A DNA stretch of 64,000 nt from Roseomonas sp. AR75 (GTDB lineage: Bacteria; Pseudomonadota; Alphaproteobacteria; Acetobacterales; Acetobacteraceae). The position numbers and the translations under genes were made by a program. Location of the stretch: the NCBI RefSeq assembly GCF_005222815.1, contig NZ_STGB01000004.1, positions 744,001 through 808,000 of the forward strand, written 5' to 3'. The notes beneath the pieces were generated by a model, which saw only the letters and a program-made list of their open reading frames with translations, was not told the DNA's origin and did not search any database. Below are positions 7,853 to 15,995 of the stretch, piece after piece; position 1 is the first letter of the stretch, and each line of letters starts with the position of its first letter.

Positions 7853-10818
7853 GCGCGCGCCATGGCGCCGCTCAGCACCGAGGAAAGCTGCGCCAGGCTG
7901 TAGGGCTTGGACAGGCGTGGCGGTGCGCCGGGTTCCTCCTGCCCGCCGCCGGCATAGCCGGTGGCCAGGATCACCGGCAGGCCCGGATGGTCCACGCGCA
8001 GCCGTGCCGCCAGGGCCGCGCCCGTCATCCCCGGCATGGCGTGGTCCGTCAGCACCGCAGTGACGTCGCGGCGCGCATCGAGCAGCGCGAGCGCCGCCTC
8101 GCCGCTCTCGGCCGGCACGGGTTCGTAGCCCAGCTCCTCCAGCATCGCGGCAGTGCTCTCCAGCACCAGTGGCTCGTCGTCCACTACCAGCACCGCGCCG
8201 CGGCCGCGCAGCGTCGCCTCGGCGGCGTGGAGCGGCTCCGGCGCCACGGGCACGCGGCTTGTCGCGGGCAGCCAGAGCGTCGCGGTGGTGCCGTGCCCCG
8301 GCGCGCTATCCAGCACCAGCGCGCCCCCCGACTGGGCGGCGAGGCCATGCACCATCGAGAGGCCGAGGCCGGTCCCCTGCCCGGCGGCCTTGGTGGTGAA
8401 GAAGGGCTCCACGGCGCGCGCCAGCGTCGCCTCGTCCATGCCGCTGCCGGTGTCGCTGACCGCCACCGTCAGCCAGCGCCCGGCGGGCAGCCGGCCCGGC
8501 GCCGGCCCATCCACCAGCGCGAGCCTGATGCGCACCTTGCCGCCCTCGGGCATGGCATCGCGCGCATTCACCGCCAGGTTCACCAGCGCGAGTTCCAGCG
8601 CATGCGGGTCCACCAGGGCCGGCGGAAGGTCCTCCGGCGCGTCCAGTTCCAGCGCGACCAGCGGGCCAGCGGAGCGGCGCAGCAGCGCCTCCACGCCCAT
8701 CAGCAGGTCTTGCAGGTCCACCGGCATCGGCTTCAGGTCCTGCCGGCGCGCGAATGCCAGCAGCCGCTGCGTCAGCGTCGCGCCGCGCTCCGCCGCCTGC
8801 ACCGCGGAATCGAGCTGGCGCAGCAATTCCGGCGCGGTCACCTCCGCCCGCCGTCGCGCGATGCCGAGATTGCCGAGCACGGCCATCAGCAGGTTGTTGA
8901 AGTCATGCGCCACGCCGCCGGTGAGCTGGCCGAGCGTATCCATCTTCTGCGCCTCGTGCAGCAGCGCCTGCGCCGCCTTCAGCGCGGAGATGTCGCGCGC
9001 TTCCGCCACCAGCAGGGAGACCTGGCCGTCCTCGCCGCGCACCGGCGTGACGGAGAAGTCCACTGCCACATCCTGGCCCTCGGCGTTGCGCATCGAGGTC
9101 TCGCAGCGCGCGAAGCGGCCGGATGCAGCGTCCTCGATGGCGTCGCAGAGCTGGGCCTGGGTCGCCGCGTCCTGTGGCCACCAGGGCGCCGCCCAATAGG
9201 GCCGGCCGATCACCTGGCCCGCCGTGACGCCGCCGAGACGCAGCATTGCCGCATTGGCCTCCAGCACCGTGCCGTCGGGCGAGAGCAGGCCGATGAACTG
9301 GAAGGTCGCGTTGAACAGGCCGCGGAAGCGCGCCTCGCCCTCGCGCAGCCGGGCATTCGCTTCGGCCAGCGCGCCGGTGCGCTCCGCGACGCGGCGTTCC
9401 AGCGTCAGCCGCGCCTCCTCCATCGCCTGCTGCGCGCGGCGCTCGGCGGTGACGTCGCGGGCGATGCCGAGCAGGCGGCGCGGCCTGCCCTCTCCGGCGG
9501 GGCGCGCCTCGGCCTTCACGCCGATCCAGCGCGGCGGCCGGGCGCCGGCGAGGCGGAATTCCGCATCGAGCGGCGCGCCGCGTCGCACGGCGTCGGCGAC
9601 CGCAGCCACCACGGTGCCGCGGTCGTCGGGATGCATGGCCCGCAGCAGCGCGCGCACGGGAACGCTGCGGAAGCCGCGCACCTCGGCGCCGGGCAGGCCC
9701 CATTCGCCGAACACCTCGCCCGCCAGCGCGATGCGGGACGTCTCGAGGTCGAGGTCCCAGAGCCCGATGCCGCCGGATTGCTGCGCGAGCCGGAGCCGCG
9801 CCTCGCCTTCCTGCAGCGAGGCCAGCAGATGCAGGCGGTCCGACAGCGCCTCGGCCAGCGCCGTGCCGCGCTCGACCGTGGTGCGGATCGCATCCGCCTC
9901 GCGCCGGCCGGCACGCAGCGCCGCGATGCCCAGGCTGCCGGCAAGCAGGAAGGAGAGGCAGAACAACAGGCCATTGCGCGTCAGCCGGTGCCGGAAGGGC
10001 GCCAGCACGTCGTCCAGCGAGATCCCGACCACCGCCACGGCAGGCACCGTGACGGAAGCGCGCCAGGCGACGAGCCGGTCCACGCCATCGGCGCCGGTCT
10101 CCTGGTCGTGCCCCGACTCGCCCGTGCGCGGCTCCTCCGGCGGCACGGGCGGGCTCGGCGGAAGCGGCCAGCGCAGCAGCACAGCGCCATCCGCGCGCAG
10201 CAGCCGGACCTGCGCGGCGGGCCCCAGCGAAAGGCGCTCGATCACGCGGCTGAACTCGCTGACATGGATCGCCGCATGCACGGCGCCGATGAACACGCCT
10301 TGCGCATACAGCGGGCGCATCCAGCCGAAGTTCCAGACCCGCGTTTCCGGCGAGAGATCCAGCCGGGCCAGGTGCTCGCCCGCGCCGGCAGCCACCGCCA
10401 GGAAGCATTCCTCGCGCGAGAGGTCGAGCGGGGGCGGATCGGGGCGCAGCGAGGTCGCGACCAGCTCGCCCCGCGCATCGGTCACCCAGATGGCGCCGAT
10501 CTCCTGCGCCAGCGCGTCCAGCGCGGCCAGATCGGGCCAGCTCCGGTCGCGCAGCGCCTCCAGCCCGTTGCGGTCGACCAGCTCCGCGACATTGGCCGTG
10601 GTGAGCTCGGCGATGCGCAAGGCGCTCTCGGCGGTTTCCGCCAGCAGCGTCGCGGCATTCTCCGCCACGGTGCGGCCCTGCGCGAGCGTCGCGTCGCGAT
10701 CGGCGATGCTGGCGGCGGTGAAGAGGCCGGTGGCGATCAGCGCGAAGGCGACCAACGCCAGGCGCAGCCGCTGCCATGCCGGCCCCGTGCTCTCCACGCC
10801 GTGTCGGGCGCCGGCCAT
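7843..10818 (-). CDS. Hybrid sensor histidine kinase with PAS domains and receiver
   Basis: A 991-residue membrane sensor. Helix 1 is near residues 18-40 and helix 2 near 283-303, enclosing a dCache-like periplasmic sensor. Two PAS regions follow (about 340-460 and 490-610), with a coiled segment between. The HisKA motif GGVAHDFNNLL has the phosphoacceptor at about His638. The ATPase has its N box near Asn751, DTGSGMD, and GTGLGLSMVHG. A C-terminal receiver has VVDDEP and LTDHAMPGM with Asp near 925. Phosphate probably passes from His to this receiver. The start at 10818 follows a purine-rich GAAGGGAG site. The ligand and any output regulator are unknown; it is divergent from pgi. Confidence 0.9.
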   Translation of the reverse strand: MAGARHGVESTGPAWQRLRLALVAFALIATGLFTAASIADRDATLAQGRTVAENAATLLAETAESALRIAELTTANVAELVDRNGLEALRDRSWPDLAALDALAQEIGAIWVTDARGELVATSLRPDPPPLDLSREECFLAVAAGAGEHLARLDLSPETRVWNFGWMRPLYAQGVFIGAVHAAIHVSEFSRVIERLSLGPAAQVRLLRADGAVLLRWPLPPSPPVPPEEPRTGESGHDQETGADGVDRLVAWRASVTVPAVAVVGISLDDVLAPFRHRLTRNGLLFCLSFLLAGSLGIAALRAGRREADAIRTTVERGTALAEALSDRLHLLASLQEGEARLRLAQQSGGIGLWDLDLETSRIALAGEVFGEWGLPGAEVRGFRSVPVRALLRAMHPDDRGTVVAAVADAVRRGAPLDAEFRLAGARPPRWIGVKAEARPAGEGRPRRLLGIARDVTAERRAQQAMEEARLTLERRVAERTGALAEANARLREGEARFRGLFNATFQFIGLLSPDGTVLEANAAMLRLGGVTAGQVIGRPYWAAPWWPQDAATQAQLCDAIEDAASGRFARCETSMRNAEGQDVAVDFSVTPVRGEDGQVSLLVAEARDISALKAAQALLHEAQKMDTLGQLTGGVAHDFNNLLMAVLGNLGIARRRAEVTAPELLRQLDSAVQAAERGATLTQRLLAFARRQDLKPMPVDLQDLLMGVEALLRRSAGPLVALELDAPEDLPPALVDPHALELALVNLAVNARDAMPEGGKVRIRLALVDGPAPGRLPAGRWLTVAVSDTGSGMDEATLARAVEPFFTTKAAGQGTGLGLSMVHGLAAQSGGALVLDSAPGHGTTATLWLPATSRVPVAPEPLHAAEATLRGRGAVLVVDDEPLVLESTAAMLEELGYEPVPAESGEAALALLDARRDVTAVLTDHAMPGMTGAALAARLRVDHPGLPVILATGYAGGGQEEPGAPPRLSKPYSLAQLSSVLSGAMARAAE

Positions 10819-10914
10819 CCCGCTCCCTTCGCAGTCGATCCCCCGGGGACTATCTAACCCGAACTCGGCGAACGAAACATCTGGCTGCGCGCGGCGCGCG
10901 GGGGAGAGGAAGGC

Positions 10915-12561
10915 ATGGCGGGATCGGCGACGCCGGCGGCCGGCACGCCGGAGACGGCCTGGCAGGCCGTGCGGGCGCTGGCGGCGCGGCCCGATGGGGC
11001 GGCGGTGCGGGCCCGGCTGGATGCCGACCCCGGCCGCTTCGCCCGGTTCAGCCATCGCGGCGCGGGGCTGCTGCTGGATCTTTCCCGCACCGCGCTGACC
11101 GAGGCGGTGCTCGACGCGCTGCTCGGCTTCGCCCGCGCCCGCGGCGTGCTGGCGTTCCGCGATGCGATGGCGCGGGGCGAGGCGGTGAACGTGACGGAAG
11201 GCCGGGCGGCGCTGCACATGGCGCTGCGCGGGCCGCCGGGCGCCTTCACGGCGGATGGCGAGGATGCCTCGGCGGCGGTGCATGCGACGCTGGCGGCGAT
11301 GCGCGGCTTCACCGAGGCGGTGCATGCCGGCCGCATCGTCGCGACCGACGGCGCGCCCTTCACCGATGTGCTGAACATCGGCATCGGCGGCTCCGACCTC
11401 GGCCCCGCGATGGTGACGCGGGCGCTGTGGCGGCCGGGCGCGGCGCTGCGCGCGCACTACCTCTCCAACGTGGATGCGCATGCCTGGGACGAGCTGCGCG
11501 CGCGCCTGGATCCCCGGCGCACGCTGGTGCTGGTGGCCTCCAAGACCTTCACCACGCAGGAGACCATGACCAATGCGCGGCTGGTCCGCGCCTGGCTGGC
11601 GGAGGCGCTGGGCGAGGACAGGGCGGGCGCGCAGATGGCGGCGCTCTCCACCAACCTTGTGGCGACTGCGGCCTTCGGCATCCCGGCGGAGCGCGTCTTC
11701 GGCTTCCGCGACTGGGTCGGCGGGCGTTTCTCGCTGTGGTCGGCGGTCGGCCTTTCCGTCGCGCTGGCCTGCGGCTGGGATGGGTTCGCCCGGCTGCTTG
11801 CAGGCGCGCGCGCGATGGACGCGCATTTCCTGGAGGCGCCGGAGGCGGAGAACCTGCCGCTGCTGCTGGCCGCGACCGAGATCTGGCACGTCGATGCGCT
11901 CGGCTACCCCGCGCGCGCGGTGCTGCCCTATGACGAGCGCCTGGCCCGGCTGCCGGCGCATCTGCAGCAGCTCGAGATGGAATCGCTCGGCAAGCGCGTG
12001 ACGTTGGCGGGCGCGCCCGTGGCGATGCCGACCGGGCCGGTGGTGTTCGGCGAGCCCGGCACGAATGCGCAGCATTCCTTCATGCAGCTGATCCACCAGG
12101 GTACCACGCCCGTCCCGGTGGATTTCGTGCTGGTCGCGCGGCCGGACCATGGCCATGCGGAAAGCCATCGCATCCTGCTGGCCAATGCGCTGGCCCAGGC
12201 CGAGGCCTTGGCCCGCGGCCGCAGCGAGGCGGAGGCGCGGGCGGAGATGAAGAAATCCGGCCTGCCGGTGGCGGAGGTGGACCGGCTTGCGCCGCACCGG
12301 ACCTTCCCCGGCGACCGCCCCAGCATCTCCATCCTGCTGCCGGCGCTGACGCCGGAGTCGCTGGGCGCGCTGGTGGCGCTCTACGAGCACAAAGTCGCCT
12401 GCCTCGGCGCCTTCTGGAGCATCAACCCCTTCGACCAATGGGGCGTCGAGCTGGGCAAGCAGCTTGCCGGCGGCATCCTGCCTGTGCTGTCGGGCAATGC
12501 CGGGGCATCGGATGCCGCCACGGCGGCGATGATCGCGGAGATCCGGCAGCGATGGCGCTGA
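10915..12561 (+). CDS. pgi: Glucose-6-phosphate isomerase
   Basis: A 548-residue cytoplasmic enzyme interconverting glucose-6-phosphate and fructose-6-phosphate. Signatures include VLNIGIGGSDLGP, LVASKTFTTQETMTNA, GRFSLWSAVGLSVAL, GEPGTNAQHSF (active-site His), and a C-terminal YEHKVACLGAFWSINPFDQWGVELGK. The length is normal for the long bacterial/eukaryotic form. GAGAGGAAG precedes the ATG. The stop overlaps the rppH start by 10 bp, implying cotranscription and translational coupling. Confidence 0.97.
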   Translation: MAGSATPAAGTPETAWQAVRALAARPDGAAVRARLDADPGRFARFSHRGAGLLLDLSRTALTEAVLDALLGFARARGVLAFRDAMARGEAVNVTEGRAALHMALRGPPGAFTADGEDASAAVHATLAAMRGFTEAVHAGRIVATDGAPFTDVLNIGIGGSDLGPAMVTRALWRPGAALRAHYLSNVDAHAWDELRARLDPRRTLVLVASKTFTTQETMTNARLVRAWLAEALGEDRAGAQMAALSTNLVATAAFGIPAERVFGFRDWVGGRFSLWSAVGLSVALACGWDGFARLLAGARAMDAHFLEAPEAENLPLLLAATEIWHVDALGYPARAVLPYDERLARLPAHLQQLEMESLGKRVTLAGAPVAMPTGPVVFGEPGTNAQHSFMQLIHQGTTPVPVDFVLVARPDHGHAESHRILLANALAQAEALARGRSEAEARAEMKKSGLPVAEVDRLAPHRTFPGDRPSISILLPALTPESLGALVALYEHKVACLGAFWSINPFDQWGVELGKQLAGGILPVLSGNAGASDAATAAMIAEIRQRWR

Positions 12562-13052
12562 CGCAGAAACCCTATCGCACCAATGTCGGCGCGCTGCTGT
12601 TCAACGCGGCGGGGCTGGTGCTCGTGGCGCGCCGCGCCGACCTGCCGAACGCGGAGGGCGCGGCCGGCGGTTGGCAGTTGCCGCAGGGCGGCGTCGATGA
12701 AGGGGAGGATCTGCGCGTCGCCGTGCTGCGCGAACTGGCGGAGGAGGTCGGCACCGCCCGGGCGGAGATCCTGGAGGAGTATCCGGGCTGGCTGACCTAC
12801 GACTTCCCGCTCGACCTGGCGGCGCGCGGCTTCCGCATCGCGCAGCGCTATCGCGGCCAGCGGCAGAAATGGTTCGCGCTGCGCTTCACCGGCGTGGATG
12901 CCGACATCCGGCTGGACGCAGACCAGCATCCGGAATTCGACGCCTGGCGCTGGGCGCGGCTGGCGGAACTGCCAGGCCTGGCCGTGGCCTTCAAGCGCGA
13001 CATCTATGCGGAGCTGGCGCGCGCCTTCGCCCATCTCGCCGCGCGCGACTGA
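12552..13052 (+). CDS. rppH: RNA pyrophosphohydrolase (Nudix)
   Basis: A 166-residue Nudix hydrolase. It opens with YRTNVGALLFNAAGLVLVARR and has the Nudix box GGVDEGEDLRVAVLRELAEEVG, followed by WLTYDFPLDL and GQRQKWFALRF, all typical of RppH. The enzyme removes pyrophosphate from 5'-triphosphorylated RNA and so starts mRNA decay. The ATG at 12552 lies inside the end of pgi. The pairing with pgi has no evident metabolic reason and may be just operon packing. Confidence 0.93.
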   Translation: MALTQKPYRTNVGALLFNAAGLVLVARRADLPNAEGAAGGWQLPQGGVDEGEDLRVAVLRELAEEVGTARAEILEEYPGWLTYDFPLDLAARGFRIAQRYRGQRQKWFALRFTGVDADIRLDADQHPEFDAWRWARLAELPGLAVAFKRDIYAELARAFAHLAARD

Positions 13053-13070
13053 GCGCGCGCGGCGTCGTCT

Positions 13071-14684
13071 TCAGTCCGTCATGCGCACGCTGGCGAGCTG
13101 CGCAGCGACCTGGGTGAACACGGTCTGCAGCTGCGAGGCGGTCGGGCTTTCCAGGTAGTGGTCGGGCGTCGTCGCGCAGTTGCGCAGCATGGTGCGATGC
13201 GCGGAATTCACCTGGAAGCCGATGACGTAGACGGTGATGTTCACGCCCGGCGCCTTCATGGCGTTGCAGACCGCCGTGAATCGCTGGTCCAGCCGCGTAT
13301 CCGCGTTCGACTGCGTCACCGGGCTGATGCGCGCACTGGGGAACATGGCGTTGTAATCGGAGACATGACCATAGGCATTGTAGTTCAGCTCCGTGCCTGA
13401 GGCGGTGGAGCACACGCCACGGCTGCTGGATCCGCAGCTTGCGCCATAGGGATCCTGCCAGTTGTTGTCGCCATCGGTCAGGATCACCACGACCTTGCGC
13501 ATGTTCGGCGTGTTGTAGGGAAGCGGCAGCGTCGGGGTGTTCGGGATGCCGCTGTTCGGATCCTGCCAATAGCCCTGCCAGTTCGGGCTGAGCGTGTACC
13601 ACGCACCCTGCAGGCCGACGGCGGTGGTGGTGCCGCCGCTCTTGATCGGCGCCAGGATGCGGGACAGGGCGGTGTTCACGGCCGTGCGGCTGGCGGTCAG
13701 CGGCTGGATGGGGCTCATCGCGCAGAGCAGGTTCGGCCCGACCGCTTCCGCATGCGGCATGCCCTGGTCGCGGAGATAGTCGTACATGTAGTTGCCGTTG
13801 AGCTGCGACTGGGTGGGCGCCCCGTTGGTATTCGGCCAGTCGTTGTCGCCATGGCAGAAGCGGTTGTTGTTGTTGCTGCCCGAATAGGCGTTGGTCGAGA
13901 CGCAGCGGCCGGAGCCGACCGTGCCCACCTTGCGGTAGGTGCTCTCCCAGAAATACGGCCGGAAGCGCGCGGCGCCGGTGGGTGCGGCATCGGTGGTGTC
14001 GTGCCCGTTGCGCCGCGCCTCCACGCAGCCGCTCCAGTTGCCGAGATCCCAGCCGGAGGGCATGCCGCTGGTGTCGAGCATCGCGGAGTTGCCCGTGCCG
14101 ATGTTGATGGTGCGCGCGAAGGGCACGACGGAGACGAACAGGTTCTGCTGCGTGTCGCGGCCGCCATAGAGGACGTCGAGCATGGTGTGGATGGCAGCGC
14201 GCGCGGCATCCAGCTTGGTGCCGCCCATGCCGTTGCCTGCCGCCTCGCGCATGGAGGAGGTGTGGTCCACCACCAGCGCCAGCTCGATCCCGCTGCCGCC
14301 GCGCTGCACCGTCGCGCGCTCGATTCGGACGACATTGCTTTCGGACAGCACGCCGAAGAGGGTGGTGCCGATCGTGGCGCTGGCAGAGACGCTGAGCGAG
14401 GCCGCGTCCCCCGGCGTGATCGTCGGCTCCGAGATGGTGGCGCCGAGATAGCCGCGCGAGCCGTCGAGCTGGGTGAAATGCGACCAGAAGACCGAGGTCG
14501 CCTGCGCGTCCCGGCTTGGGTCGGTCATGCGGCGCGCCGCGGTCAGCGCGGCGGCGTCCACCGCCGTTCGCAGCCGGGTCTCCACCAGCCAGATGCGCGT
14601 GCTGTCGACGGCCAGACCGGCCGCGCCGATCAGCGTCGCCATCATCATGGCGGTCAGGGCCGCGGTCGTGCCGCGCTTGTCCAT
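13071..14684 (-). CDS. TadG-like pilus-assembly protein with von Willebrand A domain (copy 1)
   Basis: A 537-residue protein. A TadE/TadG-like N-terminus (RGTTAALTAMMMATLIGAAGLAVDSTRIW) anchors it in the membrane, and a large exported vWA domain follows. The metal site reads VVDHTSSM, that is DxTxS rather than DxSxS, with a later ILTDGDNNW. Cysteines are frequent and could form disulfides outside the cytoplasm. It closes a three-gene set with two TadE-like genes and is very similar to the gene at 15996-17876. No other tad or pilus genes are in the window, so its surface role is inferred only. Confidence 0.8.
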   Translation of the reverse strand: MDKRGTTAALTAMMMATLIGAAGLAVDSTRIWLVETRLRTAVDAAALTAARRMTDPSRDAQATSVFWSHFTQLDGSRGYLGATISEPTITPGDAASLSVSASATIGTTLFGVLSESNVVRIERATVQRGGSGIELALVVDHTSSMREAAGNGMGGTKLDAARAAIHTMLDVLYGGRDTQQNLFVSVVPFARTINIGTGNSAMLDTSGMPSGWDLGNWSGCVEARRNGHDTTDAAPTGAARFRPYFWESTYRKVGTVGSGRCVSTNAYSGSNNNNRFCHGDNDWPNTNGAPTQSQLNGNYMYDYLRDQGMPHAEAVGPNLLCAMSPIQPLTASRTAVNTALSRILAPIKSGGTTTAVGLQGAWYTLSPNWQGYWQDPNSGIPNTPTLPLPYNTPNMRKVVVILTDGDNNWQDPYGASCGSSSRGVCSTASGTELNYNAYGHVSDYNAMFPSARISPVTQSNADTRLDQRFTAVCNAMKAPGVNITVYVIGFQVNSAHRTMLRNCATTPDHYLESPTASQLQTVFTQVAAQLASVRMTD

Positions 14685-14696
14685 CGCCGGTCTCCC

Positions 14697-15296
14697 TCAG
14701 CCGGTGCAGTCGGGCTGGTTGCTGGTCTGCGGCGTGAGCTGGAGCGAGGCGGCATCGGGGGCGCGCGTCACGAAATAGGTCACGCCGCGAAGGGTCTGCT
14801 GCGTCCAGGGGGCCATGAAGATGGCGCCGAGCGACCAGGGGTCCTGCGGCAGGTAGACCTCCGTGACGAACAGCGTGGTGCCCTGCGGCACGGTGAAGCC
14901 GCCGGGCAGCGTGGCCGGGCCTGGCCCGGAGCCGACGGCGCTGGCCTGCGTGCTGACGCCGCTGCGGTGCTGCCACACGACCTCGCTCGCGCCGTCGCGC
15001 AGCGCGACCGCCGTCAGGATGATCGCGCCGCTCGCATTCGCGCCGGTGATGTTGCCGAGATTGCCGACGATGCGCTGCGCGTAGCTCCAGAACTGGTCCG
15101 TGTCGCCCGGGCTGGAGATGCGGTTGCACTGGGTGACGAGCTGGCCGACCTGAAGCGCCGCGGAATCGAGGCGCATCTGCGCGCGCATGAAGTTCACCAG
15201 GTCGGTCGCGCCGAGGGCGAGCAGCAACAGGCCCGGCATCAGCAGGCCGAACTCGACGCTGGCGCTGCCGCGCCGATCGAGGCTAGCAGACGGCAT
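14697..15296 (-). CDS. TadE-like pilus assembly protein
   Basis: A 199-residue protein with a short basic start and the pseudopilin-like segment RRGSASVEFGLLMPGLLLLAL, in which the conserved Glu is present as in TadE. The remainder is an extracytoplasmic domain with YAQRIVGNLGNITG and a C-terminal cysteine. It overlaps the preceding TadE-like gene by 14 bp and ends 12 bp before the vWA gene, so all three form one operon. Copy 2 of the module has no equivalent of this gene. Confidence 0.78.
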   Translation of the reverse strand: MPSASLDRRGSASVEFGLLMPGLLLLALGATDLVNFMRAQMRLDSAALQVGQLVTQCNRISSPGDTDQFWSYAQRIVGNLGNITGANASGAIILTAVALRDGASEVVWQHRSGVSTQASAVGSGPGPATLPGGFTVPQGTTLFVTEVYLPQDPWSLGAIFMAPWTQQTLRGVTYFVTRAPDAASLQLTPQTSNQPDCTG

Positions 15297-15816
15297 TGTC
15301 GAAGGCCTCGTTCTTCACCACGACGGCGGCGTGATGCACGAGCTGCGCCGGCCCGCCGAGGATGTTGAGCCACGCGCCGGTGAGGAAGGGCTCCGTGTAG
15401 GTCACGTTGTAGGTGACCACCTGGCCGCCGGTGCCGTCGCCGGGCGTGGCCGTGCCGTTCAGGTCGGAAGGGCTGTCCACGGCGGCCGTCGTCACCAGGA
15501 TCCGCTCGGGCGTCAGGATGCTGCCGGTGGCGTTGGCGACCAGCCAGCGGATGGTCTGCGAACGGCAGGTGATGTCGGCTGGGGTGTTGGGGCGCGTCGC
15601 CTGGCCGGTGATGCCGAAGCGGCTGGCGCGCAGTGTCGCGCGATCCAGCGCCGCGGCGACGGTGGACTGCCAGGTCACTTCCACCAGGCCGATGATCACG
15701 GCGAGGATCGCCAGGAATATGAAGCTGAACTCGGCGGCGACCATGCCGCCGCGATCACGCTTCGCATCCGATGCCACCCGGGAGGCTCGCGCCTGCAGTG
15801 TGCGAGGCCGCTTCAT
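15283..15816 (-). CDS. TadE-like pilus assembly protein (copy 1)
   Basis: A 177-residue TadE-family protein with a basic N-terminus, then RGGMVAAEFSFIFLAILAVIIGLVE (conserved Glu in the hydrophobic helix) and an exported domain ending NEAFDNAVC. The gene at 17863-18399 is its paralog, with the same RFGxTGQATR, VVTYxVTYTEPF and VVKNEAFDNA blocks. TadE proteins are minor pseudopilins that help assemble Flp-type pili. Here they accompany vWA proteins, without the secretion ATPase or platform genes. Confidence 0.8.
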   Translation of the reverse strand: MKRPRTLQARASRVASDAKRDRGGMVAAEFSFIFLAILAVIIGLVEVTWQSTVAAALDRATLRASRFGITGQATRPNTPADITCRSQTIRWLVANATGSILTPERILVTTAAVDSPSDLNGTATPGDGTGGQVVTYNVTYTEPFLTGAWLNILGGPAQLVHHAAVVVKNEAFDNAVC

Positions 15817-15834
15817 GCGCCGATCCGATCTCCA

Positions 15835-15850
15835 TGCGGGCTTGCCCGCA
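15835..15850. repeat. Leader hairpin before TadE copy 1
   Basis: TGCGGGC and GCCCGCA form 7-bp perfect arms around a 2-nt loop, 18 bp ahead of the TadE start at 15816. It could be a leader stem-loop or chance. Confidence 0.45.
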
Positions 15851-15971
15851 ACGAAGACGGGTAGACGCTGCCGGAATAATCCTCAAATCAGGTTTTGTCG
15901 GACTTGGTATGATTCTGTCTGAACCGCTGCGGCGGGCGCGCCGTGCTCACCGGGGATTCACGGTCCATTCC

Positions 15972-15995
15972 GCCGTCGGCGCGGGCGGCGACGGC
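15972..15995. repeat. Inverted repeat directly after the vWA copy 2 stop
   Basis: GCCGTCG (15972-15978) pairs with CGACGGC (15989-15995) around a 10-nt loop, beginning at the base after the vWA stop codon. No T-run follows on the minus strand, so it is at best a weak terminator or an mRNA-end stem. The rest of 15817-15971 holds no gene; a weak promoter for copy 1 may lie there but none is convincing. Confidence 0.4.

Noticed and set aside
5902..10857. A 1,651-codon open frame on the plus strand
   Set aside because: It lies antisense to the propeller, Bug and kinase genes, is Arg/Gly/Ala-rich without domains, and follows from the high GC content.
10819..12438. Extension of the kinase frame across pgi
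   Set aside because: The region antisense to pgi has no domain content; the kinase has a good start at 10818.
12997..15129. Long open frames antisense or shifted within the TadE/vWA genes
   Set aside because: They mirror codon bias of the real genes and lack recognisable motifs.
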